From NCBI GenBank assembly GCA_027596075.1, contig JADGJC010000045.1, positions 1 to 64,000 on the forward strand: DNA of 64,000 nucleotides. Reading direction: 5' to 3'. The stretch comes from Rhizophlyctis rosea. Taxonomy: Eukaryota > Chytridiomycota > Chytridiomycetes > Rhizophlyctidales > Rhizophlyctidaceae. Position 1 is the stretch's first letter, and every line of letters begins with the position of its first letter. The position numbers and the translations under genes are program-made. The notes under the pieces were generated by a model. That model was not told where the DNA came from and ran no database searches. It worked only from the letters and a program-made list of their open reading frames with translations. This document shows positions 47,801 to 62,798 of this stretch, piece by piece.

Positions 47801-49631
47801 GCCGCATGAGATGCTATGTCGAGTACCGCAGTATCTTCGCTATCTTTCAGGAAAAATAGCTGCTCCACGCTGGGAAATGCCTATGCAATCATAAAGACTA
47901 ACTCAGCTCCATGCCGCACCATCGCATGGCTATCAGGTCTAAAAGACACATACTGCCGCAATGGTTCCCTCCCGATCTATTGCACATATCACAGTGGTGT
48001 TCGCGAGCGAATCAACCAAGCCAGTAGTCCGCGCCAGGAACTTGATATCCACTTTGATCAATTGATCCAGAAAGCGATTCCAAACAGCCCCTAATCATCA
48101 TCACTCGTCAGCATCTTCTCGCAGTGCAACAGTTACATAAAACACACTTCTTACTCCAATCGGCACGAAGATCCTTCATAGGAGGCGGTGCGGCATCAAA
48201 CTCATCGACAGACTCCTTATCCTCGAATTCTGTATTGCTACTCTGCAAAGCATCGAATAGCGACAGGATCTGGGCGTTTCCATAACTCCGTACAACTAAT
48301 ATGAAAGTCGGAAGCGCCAAGGGCAGGATTGGCAAAATCGCATACACCTGCAGAACCAGTAGCATTTCGATTCCTTGCGGTCGAACCTCCGGCTTTTTCG
48401 CAGCTGTGATGCCGTAACGAAGCACATTGATCAGGAGGGAAATACCCAGCACTATCCATAGGACGAATCTCGCGTAAACATTCCGGAACACCGCTAGTTG
48501 CTTTGACAGGACCGTCTCGGGTCGCTTGAAGTTGAGTGCGGCCGATAACATGCTGCGTATTGGAGTTTCTACGACTCGGAAATGAAATTGGCCTTCATTG
48601 ACCACTGCACGACGGAGGATCGTTGGGTTGGGCGGGCTACCGAATAGGCTTGGAATGAAGATCTCTCCCTTTTCCAGGAAGTACTGCGGGGCGGTGTTTT
48701 CCGGGGCCAAGTCAAAATGACTATACACATATTGGATCCGGCATGGCGCGGTGTCACCGTATGCCAATTGGATGACATCGTCCTCTACAAGTAGATTCCA
48801 TGGGTATGTGTATATGTTGCGATCGCGAATGACGCGGGCCACAGATACGGTTGCGATTGCTGTTGGTATTCGTAGATCCTGGTTTCTTCCGTGTATCAGT
48901 CTGGAAGCTTGGCGCTTGCTTGCATGGGTCGTAGAGCACATACTTGTTTCTGGTTGATGCCATGCTTTCGCACATCCTCAACTATTGACTGGATACGAGA
49001 GACCATCTCCGTGGCGGTAAGCTTTGCTTCTCGTCGCTGAATACATATGTCCGCAATGAGCATGATCAACAAAAGGATGCCTTCAACTAAAGCGCCTGTT
49101 GCTCGGCTCTGATATGGTTCACTGGTCGTCACAGCATGGACATAGAAGGCCATCAATGCAAGTGCGGACAGAAGTGCCATGATTACAGTTGGTCTGAATA
49201 TGTAAGCTTTCAACGCTGCAGCCAAGTGCAACAAAAAGTTTGAGCAGATGAAAGATTGTACAATCACCGTTATTTTCCAACTTACAAACGCCAGTTAGCA
49301 CAGCCCGCTTGTGTTGGTGGAGGACCTCGTCCGCGGTTGCCAGCAGACGCCTAGAAGCCAACGGGTTGCGCTTTAATATAGGCACGCCAGCATTCCATTC
49401 TCTGGTCAAAAGACTACTGTACCTAACAGCTTCATCGGTAGACAAATGGTGGTATGCGAGATACCTCTCGTCTGCCGGGGAAGTGGCAATTTCGACGGAG
49501 GGCGATATGCGCAGGGATGCCAGTTCCACTTGCTCGCCGTCCTTCGACAACCCGCTCCTTTGCGCCAGATGCTGGTCACAGTCTGGAGGCCGAACTGTGG
49601 CATCTGGCGTTACTGTTATTGTTTCCACCAT
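44850..49631 (-). CDS. TMEM94: TMEM94/ERMA-type P-type-ATPase-like membrane protein
   Basis: A long, many-exon minus-strand gene from ATG 49631 to a TGA at 44850. The order matches the TMEM94 family: N-terminal helical block and a TM pair (TVIMALLSALALMAFYV; LLIMLIADICI), then actuator-like NIYTYPWNLLVEDDVIQLAY, then TM helices FVLWIVLGISLLINVL and AILPILPLALPTFILVV. A nucleotide-binding-like region follows with SLILDSCADYWNGG and QTFLGMASYAHQPKA. Next is a P-domain-like part (YSTREMVKIFQEYGEVVLCI GSS), and finally a six-TM C-terminus (LSLVLILSYCLLLPSILTGY; TVWLITAVMCVIVQACFFAV). The canonical DKTGT is replaced by AIDREGT. In animals TMEM94 is an ER protein reported to support Mg2+ uptake. 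Exon boundaries were checked only partly. Confidence 0.8.
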
Positions 49632-50175
49632 AGCCCTAGCAACCGCCTGTTTTGCAAGACGTAAGAACTGATCGTGAGAAAGGCATGAGTTGTGCTGAGG
49701 GCAAGAAGCAACAGTCAGGACGCGCTTGGGAGAGGGAGGATTGACCTAACTTTAATCCCCAGCCGACTGCAATGTGGTCGCACAAACAATTCGGATCTAG
49801 TCAGGATAACTAGGTGTGGATCAGCGGCCTGTCCCAATTGCAGTTGGCCTTCAAATGCGACTGTGAGTCTCGGAGTAAATAAGTCCTCCGTGTCGCCCCT
49901 CCTCCACGCTGTCATCCCGTGGGAAAAGGTGAAATCGGTCTATAGTTCCGCGCGGGTTCCAACGTGGCTCTTGTCAATGGCTGATGGACTTCTGTCCCAC
50001 CACTCCAGACTATCATAACCGTACAGTTAAACACATTCGCACTCCCCAACATCCTTTAAAACAACCGAAAGTTCACCTCCTGTCGCGCCCGTCACCTTTA
50101 ATTCCTGTAACACACGTCTCTGGCATCTCCTTATCGTAGTCTCATAGTTTACCGTCAGTATATTGCTTCTGAACG
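49632..50175. promoter_or_regulatory. Divergent TMEM94/Miro intergenic region
   Basis: Head-to-head starts 544 bp apart, likely shared promoter. No ORF or distinct motif could be assigned. Confidence 0.35.
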
Positions 50176-53017
<2,842 letters not shown>

Positions 53018-53355
53018 TATATATTGCGGTTCTGCGTTTTGGGGGTTCTTCGATTGTGGCCCTTGTAAGATGGAGCAGAAATCCTCCTTGTTTTTGATGG
53101 GGCGAACGTGAAGATCATGCTTCTTTTGGTGTTTGTGGAGGCATATCATTCGTCGTTGGGGTCGACGCCTTTTCCGATGGAAGTGCCTACGGCGACAGAG
53201 GGTTTCAAATGGACATCGATATCCATTCACCCCGATGACAAGTCTCTCTGTATAACTCCCTACCTCAAGTGCAATCTATATTTACATGTTGTGAATTGTA
53301 AAAGACCAAACAGTCCCACCCGAAAAAACATATACACTCCAAAAATCCCTCCTTC
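53018..53355. other. Short intergenic between convergent genes
   Basis: 3' flanks of Miro and PPCS; nothing else seen. Confidence 0.4.
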
Positions 53356-54759
53356 CTACTTCGACTGTGCTCCATTTTTACCCCTCTGAGCCCGTATCCA
53401 CTCATCATGCCGTTTGGTCAACGCCGGCACAATCTCACTCTCGATCTCGACCCCTCTTCCCAGCTCCTCATCCGACAATTCAATTTTGAGTTCCTCAGTT
53501 TGCGTAACGAACCACACGACCTTTTTGCGTGTGTGTAACATGTTGGCTACGACGAGTTGGTGACCGTAACGGTCGAGGGCTTTGCGTGCTTTTGGGATGA
53601 GGAGGGCGGCGTCGGTTTCAAGCTGAATGTTTTCGGTTAGACGCAAGAGATATTTTGTGGGTGGCAATTCCCCTCAAAGTTGACTTGGTCCTCACCTTGA
53701 AAGAGATGATGAAGCCTGCTTTCGCCCAAAGTTCCACTAATGGAGTGATGATCTTCGGTACCTGGTCCAATTCTATGACCAGCGCACCGTCTCCTGATTG
53801 GATTTTATGTTCAACCTACAATATGTTGCCAAGTAAGGCATACGGTCCCCGCTGACGCACAACTGTTCCTGCCGGCAAACTGACCATTTTACTGGGGGGA
53901 ATGAAGAAATCGCTCACAGCTGCAGCTAAGTAGTACATAGCGCTCTCGCCCAAATGAGACATGGATGTGGTTAATCGACGAAGGAGAAACAGGTAATCTT
54001 GGAGAGTCACGAAATCGATCATGAGGAGGAGGTTATCGTGTTTGGCCTGCATGCCCACATGGATAGTGTTCAGTGACTCACTTTCGGCCCAATTGGCATG
54101 ACATCCATCCTCTGTAATGCATCGCGCCAAACGCAGACATGTGGGGCAGCACTTACCTTCTGGTATTTCTGTAGGACCTCCTGCATGTGTGCCTTATACT
54201 TTGGAATGACTGTGAAAGCAAGCAAGGTAGGTAAGTACATACCTTCACAGCCTACTCCCCCAGCACCACTGTTACAACCCATCCCATACCAGCAACATGC
54301 GACAGCGGGTTGAGCCTAACCTCTCACGTCCCCAGCTCCCTCAACTTCCAAATAATCCAAAAAGCAGTTCGTTGTATGCGAATAATGCCGACTGTACGGC
54401 TGCAAACTGAACTGCCTATGGAGGAAGATCACTCCATATCCGGCTTCGATGAGGTATTCTGCGGACGTTGCACCGCGCGTGCCGGCACTGAAGTTGTCGA
54501 TGAAGCGGACTGTGTTGGATTCTAGTGGTACTGTGGTGCCTCCTGACTGGCCATTCGAAGTGTAAGTGGAGGTTTATCCTGACTTCGAAACGCAGCGGCC
54601 GTGTATTACCGTGACAAGAACGACTCTTCGTCCGTTTCCCTGGTGGAAGTTTATAAAGTCATCAGCTTTCGAACCCTTCGACTCGATGCCGGAAGGCGGA
54701 GGCGTTGTGTCAAAAAACTCTTGCCAGTCGATTTTAGCCTTCGCAACCGGATGTGCCAT
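53356..54759 (-). CDS. PPCS: Phosphopantothenate-cysteine ligase
   Basis: Multi-exon minus-strand gene. Exon 1 (54610-54759) ends RRVVLVT and joins in phase at 54546 to [20 protein letters not shown], the nucleotide/phosphopantothenate-binding signature. Next come [20 protein letters not shown] and [13 protein letters not shown] later exon has [20 protein letters not shown], followed by [24 protein letters not shown], then [20 protein letters not shown] and [16 protein letters not shown]. These are the eukaryotic PPCS (yeast CAB2) blocks in order. It catalyses the second step of coenzyme A synthesis, ATP-dependent coupling of cysteine to 4'-phosphopantothenate, in the cytosol. Middle exon ends (about 54150-54330) were not fixed. 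Confidence 0.88.
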
Positions 54760-55069
54760 AGTGAACCGCTTGTTGTATGCTCTTTGTAATTGCTATTGGG
54801 CAGCTTGTTATAGGTGAAGATGCGGTCGATCGATGAGATGAGCGAGATGAGGGTGGGACTTGACGCGACCTGGGCCAAAAGAGTTTGGGTTTGATTGGTC
54901 CAGTGGTGCCTGTCATGTGGCAGGGTGGCGCGTGGCTTGTGTCTGATTATGTCATCTAATCAAGATGAGTTCAGGCGCGCTCAAAAGACCAACCAAATTT
55001 CGGAGCGTCCCCTCTCCTTCTTTGTCCTGCAACATTCTCCCTGTTTCCGAACGCTAACACCTTTCAGAA
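54760..55069. other. Upstream region of PPCS
   Basis: Presumed promoter of the minus-strand PPCS gene. No other gene supported. Confidence 0.35.
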
Positions 55070-55630
55070 CAAGACCCACCAAGAAACGCTCCCGCCGGGG
55101 TTGTGATGCCCACTCTAGGCTTTTTGCCTACAAACTCCTGGAGCTGGCCCTTTTAGGGGGCTCCTTGAGCAACTACTAACCCCATCTCCCGTATACTGAC
55201 GCTTTGCTTGCAGGTCAAGGCCAAGTCGACTTGTTTAGACTCCTTGATGGGGCGAGTGAACACCCTCGGCTTTTTGCCGACAAGACGCGGCTACACGGGC
55301 CGACCCTTCTCCCCTTACTAACTCTCGCTTACACTGCATCATGTACTATAACCCTTTATTGACGCTTTGCTTTTCAGCTTTTTTGTGGATTGCTCGCCAG
55401 CAATGTCCAGCCCTCGTCAAGCCCCTCAGCGACCTTCACCATCAACAACATCTTCAACAACTGAGGGAGGGGTCTCGGGGACACACTGCTGGCGGGAGGG
55501 CCCGGTAACTATACCTGTTTGTGCTTTTCCATTATTAATGAGTGGTAGAGGGGCCCTATTGCCGCCAATGACCGTTTGAGTCATTGCCTGTCCCAAGCCA
55601 GGATTTAAAGGCAGAGGGGGGTCACCTCAT
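55070..55630 (+). repeat. Dispersed hairpin repeat family, copy C
   Basis: Third copy of the family seen at 1-870 and 9040-9860. It carries two stem-loops with U5 loops (UAGGC-UUUUU-GCCUA at 55116-55130; UCGGC-UUUUU-GCCGA at 55266-55280). There are three intron-like 3' ends (CTAACACCTTTCAG, then ACTGACGCTTTGCTTGCAG near 55213, and TTGACGCTTTGCTTTTCAG near 55378), and the common tail CATTGCCTGTCCCAAGCCAG ... GGCAGAGGGGGG at 55582-55622. The near-identical tail in copy B is 46 kb away. No protein is conserved among copies. Confidence 0.6.
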
Positions 55631-55893
55631 CGTTATTCTCTGTCCTGTATCTAGTGCTCGTCGTGCCTAATACATTAACTTGACCTCTATGTACTCCAAC
55701 CTATCGGCTCCAGTTTCTTTCGTGTGCAACATTCCGACTGGGCAATGTATCCAAAAGCACTCAAAGACATAATTGTTAGCATGGCACGAGCCAAAAATCT
55801 GCCAGGAACACAAACATACTATGAAACAAGAGCATTTGCAACAGAGCTATACACTACACAGCACATCATCACCTTTCCCACACCCTACACCCC
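55631..55893. other. 3' flank of aminopeptidase gene
   Basis: No gene supported. Confidence 0.35.
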
Positions 55894-58800
55894 TCAAACC
55901 TTCGGCAAACCCGCCGACGCAACCCACTTAGCAACATTCGCCCCATCCCTCTCAACCCACTTCGTCTTCTGCCTAACCTTCTCCAAACTCTGCTCCAAAG
56001 GCCTATTGATAAGCTTCACCTCCTCCTTCCTAGCCTCCTTCTCCGCACCCTGCAACCCCTCCCCAGCCGCCCACTTCTCAACCGCCTTACAAACCTCCTC
56101 CCCAGTCTGCTGCACAAATCCAAGAGTAACGAGACGTCCCAAAAGCGGTGGGTACGCCTTGTACCGTTCGATGATTTGCGACCAGGTCTTTACGACCCAT
56201 TCCCAGAGAAGCGGGCGGACGTTGACGGGGTCGGGAGTGCCGGTGGAGACCCCGGTGACTGGGTACATGGCATCCTGTTGCGGTTTTGGTCAGCGCACAA
56301 CCACTTCCATTGAAAAACACATCCCATACGAACCTGAGGCTTCACCACTTCAGAGTCCAGCGTGATCTCGTACAAGATGCGGTGGACCAAGGCCTTGTCC
56401 GTGGTGGATCCGAGAGCCATTAGAGCCGCTAGCCGTTGTTCGACAGTGGGGGCGTTCTTGTAAATGTTGAACACAGCTTCGAAGTCCGCCGCCGAGTTCT
56501 CGCTGTATTTCAGAACGGTGGAGTAGGTGATGCCACGGATGTTGGCGGGAACTGCCTTCTCATCGCCAGCCTCTGACTTGGCAAAGCGCGACCTGAGCTC
56601 CGCGATAACCCTGGAAATTGCTGGTCAGGACGGGTCACCTATGAAGCACATTCATAAAAGGCCACCCACTCTTTGTCGTCCGCTTTGGCAGCAGATTCGA
56701 TGGCGAGGGTACGTTTCAAGGACGTAAGATGGTCGTCGCTATCGGGATAGTCGAACCCGAGCTTCTTGACCTTGCTCGAGAACAACAAGCGCTTCAGAGC
56801 TTTGAGACCGTCGTTGACCTCCTTGGACTCCTTATACCAAGCCTCAAGGATAGAGTTCAAACCGCTTGCCAATTCATCCAAGACGCTGCAAGTGAATGGG
56901 TGAATTTCAGCCCGCCCCAAACACAACCCGCATCCGTAAACATACATGTAATCCTCCTCAGCCTCAAAACTGCGAAGAAGAGCCAAAGCACCAGCCGTAC
57001 TTCCATATCCAGCAGCAGCAAGAGCGAAAGCATCACCAATGATGCCAACACGATCCTCAATAGAAAGAGCATGGGGGTTCTTCTGAATGACCGCTGCAAC
57101 CTTGTTAAGCTGTTGCTCCGAAAGTCGCACCCGGTAGAACCCGGTCGTCCCGTAATTCAGTTTGTAGTACGATCCCTCTCCTTCCGTGTACGGGAACGTC
57201 ACCGTGTCCTCCTTCTTCGTCAGGATGTGCTGAGTGGGGGCATTCGGACTAGTGTTCGTGATGATGCCGAGTGGGACCCCCCAAACGGTGCCCTTGGTGT
57301 CTTCCTCTGCGGTCAGGTCGCCAGACGCTAGGTATCGGTTTTGACGGATCTTCAGCGTGAGCTCCTTCTTGGCAGCGTCGTATTTCTCGTCGACGATGGT
57401 GACGACGGGGTAGCCGACTTCTCGAGTCCACCCATGCATGAAAGTGGCAACATCCTGCCCAGAGATGGCACTGTACGCATCCCACAAATCATTGGTCTTC
57501 GCATTGCCGTAGGCGTGCTTCTTTAAGTACTTGCGAGTGCCTGCAAGTAGGAAGTATTCAGCATGTGCTCAAGAGAATTCCTCTATAGATGAGAACAACT
57601 GACCGTTCTTGAACCCATCCTTGCCCAAGAAAGAGTTCAACATGCGAATAACTGATGCCCCCTTGCAGTACGAGATCGCATCAAAGATCTGAGTGATCTC
57701 GGCAGGACTCTTCACCGGCACGTCGATAGGATGGGAACTGCGAAGCGAGTCGAGCTCCTTGCCACGCGCATAGTCATCAAGGAGGAACAAGCTCCACACT
57801 TTCCATTCCGGGTAGAGGTTATCAACAGCAAGCCAGCCGACGAACGTAGCAAACCCTTCATTGAGCCAAAGCTCGTTCCACCAGTCTTTGCGGATGGGAT
57901 GAGCTACTTCAAAACATAGAAAAAGCGATATAGCGGTCGCGCATACCCATCGTTACAAGGTTCCCGAACCACTGGTGTGCGAGCTCGTGTCCAACAACAT
58001 AGGCAATGCGTTGCTTTCCTTTTGCGCTGGATGTCTTCTCGTCGTAGAGAAGGTACACCTCACGGTAGGTAACGAGACCCCAGTTCTCCATGGCTCCGGA
58101 CCCGAAATCAGGAATAGCCACCAAATCCATCTAGAACGTATCAATGATCAATGATTGCATCCCTGGAACTAAAACAAGTCAATCAAACGCACTTTCGGTA
58201 GAGGGTACACGATATCGAAGTATCTGTTGAATGCCGTCAGTATGAAGTGAGCCCCATAGGAAAACTCAAATGTCACGTACTCAGAGAAGAATTCCAACGT
58301 TCGTGCGCAAACTTCCAGTGCAAAGCGCCCGAGCTCCTTCTGACCCTTCTGCGTGTAAACACGGCATTTGATCGGCTTGGCATCCGCCGGTGATTTTGGA
58401 TTAGCCGTCGTCTCAACGTAATCGAGTTCGCCTACGATGAATGCCAACAGCTGGAGAGAAAGTGTCAACATTTGCCTGTGGCATGCAAATTCGTACATTG
58501 AACCTACGTATGTGCTCATAATGGGGGTCCGGTCAAACTTGACCGACCGCAAGGACTTTCCATCAATCTCGACATCCTTCTCTTCAATGACATTCATGTT
58601 TGACAATGCAACACGGTCTTTGGGCACGTTTAGGATAACATCAAAAGTGGCTTTCCGGTTGGGCTCGTCCCAGCATGGAAGAGCCCTTCGTGCATCAGTT
58701 GCCTCAAATTGCGTTGTGACCATGAACCTGATTTCCCGCAAGAAAAGGTCCGATAATTGGCATCGTTTACTTGACACGTTCTCCTTTGCAAGTCATTGTG

Positions 58801-59367
58801 AACCTTACTTACTTCTTATTCCCTTGTTGATCGGTGTAACCAGACCGGTAGAATCCAGCCATCTTGTCATTGTGAATACCGGTGTACTTGATATGGAGTA
58901 CAGCGCTAGCACCAGCTGGGATTTCATCAGCAAACTCGAATGTGACAGTTTCAGCTTTCGAATCGTATGAAATGTTGGTGGCTGATTGACTGGATACGCA
59001 TATAATCAATGTGTGCCCGAGGAAGGGCTTCAATTCATATGAATGGCATCCTTACGTATTCTCATGCTTCAAGTGCGTTGTTGTCACGCTAGCTGCTTGG
59101 ACTTCCAGCTCGTTCGCGTTGGTGGTGATTTTCTTCGTTGAGTCGTTCACTGTCAGACTGAAACATAATGCGGAGTGTCACAGAGCGGGACACCATAAGG
59201 ATGCATCAGTGCAAATCATTAACATACGTGATATCGACTGTTCCCTTGAACTTGAACGTCTCCAAGTCAGGAGTCAAGTCAAGAGCATAGTGGGTGGGAA
59301 GGACAGTGGTGGGAAGGATTTCCCTGTCAGTTGCCACCGTGGTTGCGTCACCGTGTCCCATGCACAT
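55894..59367 (-). CDS. M1-family zinc aminopeptidase (AAP1/PSA type)
   Basis: Multi-exon minus-strand gene. Start at [20 protein letters not shown] (59367), then the typical N-terminal opening [20 protein letters not shown]. Core motifs: [20 protein letters not shown]; exopeptidase GAMEN within [18 protein letters not shown]; zinc site [10 protein letters not shown] followed 18 residues on by the third ligand in [13 protein letters not shown]; and the transition-state Tyr region [20 protein letters not shown]. The C-terminal helical ERAP-like domain continues to a stop at 55894. No signal peptide, so cytosolic neutral aminopeptidase as in yeast Aap1/Ape2 or animal puromycin-sensitive aminopeptidase. 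Exon 1 ends at 59228 with a GTATGT donor. Divergent from the PPIL2 gene. Confidence 0.88.
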
Positions 59368-59762
59368 TTTGTAACAATACTAAGGCTGAAACGAGGGGAT
59401 GGTGTATGAGTTGGTCTGCTTTACCAGTGCCTCAACTATGGCTATTTTTGGGTTTGAGGAATTCAAGATGGGTTGCTGAAAGTCGACAGTAAACAATCAA
59501 GTCCAATACCTATGTGCCAGGCATTTCATGTGGCTTGTCACTCCCAATTTTGGACCCTGGTCAAAGTGACAGCCACCGCAGTCAGTGGCTTGTTCAAGCC
59601 TTCCGCCATTAACTGCAGTGCCTCTTGCTCCTGGTTCTTGGGTGCTATTTTCAGACCTGTTTTCAGACTATCTAGGGAGACAAGCATTTCGTTCACAATT
59701 TGCGCCGTTCCAACTTTGCATACTCGACGTTCACATTCTTATCTTGACGTTTTGAGGGCAAA
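59368..59762. promoter_or_regulatory. Divergent M1 aminopeptidase/PPIL2 intergenic region
   Basis: 395 bp between opposing starts. A minus-strand open stretch around 59550-59720 was noted but not accepted as a gene. Confidence 0.35.
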
Positions 59763-61821
59763 ATGGGGAAACACACGGACAAGATGTACATAACCCACTC
59801 CGAACACGCGAGTGGGGAGCATTCTTCACGAGGGTTGCAAAAACAAGTCGGGCTCGGCTTCAAACGGCTACCGTATTACTGCTGCTCCCTATCACTGCAG
59901 CCCTTTGAACATCCTGTTTGCACCCCGAGTGGTACATGCTTTGACCTGCTGTAGGTCTTCTGTTTGGGAAGGTGTGGAGCGTCCTTTCCGAGCTCCACTT
60001 ACATCTCCACTATTTGTATGGTCACTCATACTTTTTACCCTCTAGGAACATTGTACCTTGGCTAAAAAAGCATGGCACCAATCCAGTCACCGGCGAGAAG
60101 GTTGGATCTTATCCTTCGTTATTCGTATGTTGAACGTCAAGCTGACCTGTTTCTGCCGTTTTCAGCTGGACGCCAAATCTCTCATTACGTTACACTTCCA
60201 CAAAGCTGCGAACGGTGACTACCACGACCCAGTCACCTTCAAAGTTTTTACTGACAGGTAGGAATATGTTTCGTGAAGCAGACGGTTCTCTCCAGAGAAA
60301 TAACCTGCCATACTGCAGCACCCACATTGTCGCCGTCCGCACATCAGGCAACGTCTACGCATATGAGACGGTCCAGCAGTTGAACATTAAGAATAAATCT
60401 TGGAGGGATCTATTGACGGACGAAGAGTTCAAGCGCTTCGATATCATCACCATTCAGGACCCTAATAATCTCGGCGATCGCAATATTACGAATTTCCATT
60501 ATAAGAAACATGAGCTCTCGGTGGAGGATGAAGAGAAGAAGAAGGCGAAGAAAGATGTTTCGTACCGTATCAATGCGGTGGGAACGACAGGAAGGGTCCT
60601 AGAAGAGATGTCTGGCGGCAAGGCCGGTGGGAAGGACGACGAGGAGGAGAGTACGGGAGCAGTGGCCAAAGCGGGGAAATCAGCAGCCATAACACCCACT
60701 TTGACGCCCGCATACGTCACGAAAGGCAAACAAGCTTACAATGCCGCGCATTACTCAACAGGCGCAGCTGCGTCATCCCTGACATCCACCGCCGTCACTG
60801 TCCAAACTCGAAACGAAGCCGCCTTGATCAACGAGGAAGAGTACATGTTCGGGCACGTAAAAGCCAAAGGTTACGCGTCGATACAGACGAATCTCGGTGA
60901 AATCAACGTGGAGCTCTTTTGCGGTGATACACCGCGCACTTGCTACAATTTCCTAAAGTTGGCTGCGAAGGGGTACTACAAAGATACGGTATTTCATCGG
61001 AGTATCAAGAACTTCATGATTCAGGGAGGTGATCCAACGGGGACGGGTAAAGGAGGGGAGTCAATATGGGGCAAACCTTTCCAAGACGAATTCAAGTCGA
61101 ATTTGACGCATACTGGGAGGGGATTGTTGTCGATGGCGAATCGCGGAAAGAACACGAATACCTCACAATTGTAAGTTGCCGCGTATGCAGTCTATTAGAC
61201 ACTATTCTAATTGTAGTGCAATCAGTTTCATCACATACAAGTCGTGTCCGCACCTCAACAACAAACACACAATATTCGGGAAGGTGGTCGGCGGGCTGGA
61301 CGTCCTGACCAAGATGGAGCGGATACCGACAGACGATGGAGACAGACCTGAGGTATGAGAGTCTCCTGGGATCAAGATGAGCCGCGTCAACCGATTGGCT
61401 GAATGTCATCCATTGTTTTGACAGGAGGAGATTAAAATCAAGAATGTAGTGGTTTTTGTTGATCCCTTTGAGGACTTCTCAAAGCAACTTGGAAACAAGT
61501 TGGCTTCGGAGGCCGCGAAAGAGATGAGGGAAAAGGAGGTATGTTGTTTTATCCGGGAGATTGCTTGAGATTTACGCTGACGCTTCTGATTGTTACCAGG
61601 CAAGAGAAAAACGGATACGAGAAGCTGGTCGTGGTGCACCATCAACTAGCACGGCAGGAGGCGGTGTTGGGAAGTACTTGAATGCAGCCAGGTCAGCGGG
61701 ATCAGGCAAGCGTGGGGCGGACGATGTGGGTAGTGGATTGGATTGGGGTGCTTCGGAGGTTGGGAATGCGAAGAAGAAGGCTAAGGGAGGGAGTTCATAT
61801 GGGGATTTTAGTACTTGGTGA
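59763..61821 (+). CDS. PPIL2: U-box/RING-like cyclophilin of the spliceosome (PPIL2/Cyp8)
   Basis: Seven exons: 59763-59950, 60046-60100, 60166-60257, 60319 to about 61170, then three more to a TGA at 61821. The N-terminus MGKHTDKMYITHSEHASGEH and the following LGFKRLPYYCCSLSLQPFEH, then PVCTPSGTCFDLLNIVPWLK, are the hallmark U-box of PPIL2. HIVAVRTSGNVYAYETVQQL and IITIQDPNNLGDRNI are the family linker. The cyclophilin domain starts at YASIQTNLGEINVELFCGDT, with FHRSIKNFMIQGGDPTGTG, and ends at HTIFGKVVGGLDVLTKME. C-terminal Gly/Lys-rich tail ends SSYGDFSTW. PPIL2 is a U-box E3 ligase and spliceosome-associated cyclophilin that may have weak prolyl isomerase activity. FHRSIKNFMIQGG keeps the catalytic Arg. 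Confidence 0.92.
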
Positions 61822-62798
61822 GAACATGATTTGAGGAAGTTTGTTCCGCTTTCATTTGTAGCAATGCTGTTCACGGGTTGCTCAACCCGACCGCGTCCCA
61901 AATGCCTTGGTGTCTGCGTAGGTGTGAGAGAAATGGGGTTGCTGTAAGACGCGTCCATCATTTTTTGGGGTCCATCGGCCTGAAAATGGGGTCCCTTTTC
62001 ATTTTGGAGTTGGAGTTTTGTGACTTTTGTCGCGTTTCTGGAGGCTGCGTGCATGGAGTTGGCATTATTTTTGAGCACGCTCATTCAATACCATTCACGT
62101 CACCATATACGATATCTATGCAAGATTTTTGAAGTAGGGCCTGCCGCCAAAAATGGCAGGACTTCCATCACTGCAGACTGCCTGTGCCTGCATAATACGA
62201 AGTTGCTGCGGCAAGGTAGACGGTAAAGTCGGATCATAGTTGAGTTAGTCGTATTGCTGAAGATGGAAGATAGTCTACAGCCCGTCCTTTAGATGTTTTT
62301 TTTGGCAGTTTGATGTTGCATGTTGTCGACTTCAAAAATAGCCCCAAGAACACCAAAAAATGTCCGATCATCGGACCCTTATCGGACATGACAGCATCAG
62401 AGTCACAGATGGCACCAACAACATGGACCCGCGTCGTTCTTTGTTTACGGACCAAAGACCGAAGTGAAGAGGGGGTTTACGATGAACACCCCCGTGTCTT
62501 ACACCTTCGGAGAGTTTGCAGACCGATTGCTGCAACTTCACATAGACCCCGTTATCAGACTTTCTTCTGTAGGCGTTTTCGAAACCAGTCAGGACGGACT
62601 TGTGCAGGGATTTGACTGGAGTATGAAGTATTCTTTGGACACCTTGTTGGGTTGTTTGCAGTTGAGCTGAAAGGGTTTGGTCTGAGTTGTTGCATCGTCT
62701 GTTCCGATTTCGCAAGGTACGTGGATAAGACCCGCGCATTTCGCGCTATAACTTTTCGTATGTGTACTTATCTGCCTGCATCTCGCAAGACAGTCAAA
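61822..62798. other. Intergenic, no firmly supported gene
   Basis: A 68-codon ORF at 62464-62670 has mildly coding-like composition but no homologous pattern. Otherwise nothing seen. The right end is the promoter of the Ser/Pro-rich ORF. Confidence 0.35.

Noticed and set aside
59540..59720. Minus-strand open stretch (LVSLDSLKTGLKIAPKNQEQ)
   Set aside because: Helix-like composition but no start context, no splice partner and no known family; could be a chance ORF in the M1/PPIL2 promoter.
62464..62670. 68-aa ORF
   Set aside because: Too short, no homologous pattern and no expression signal visible.
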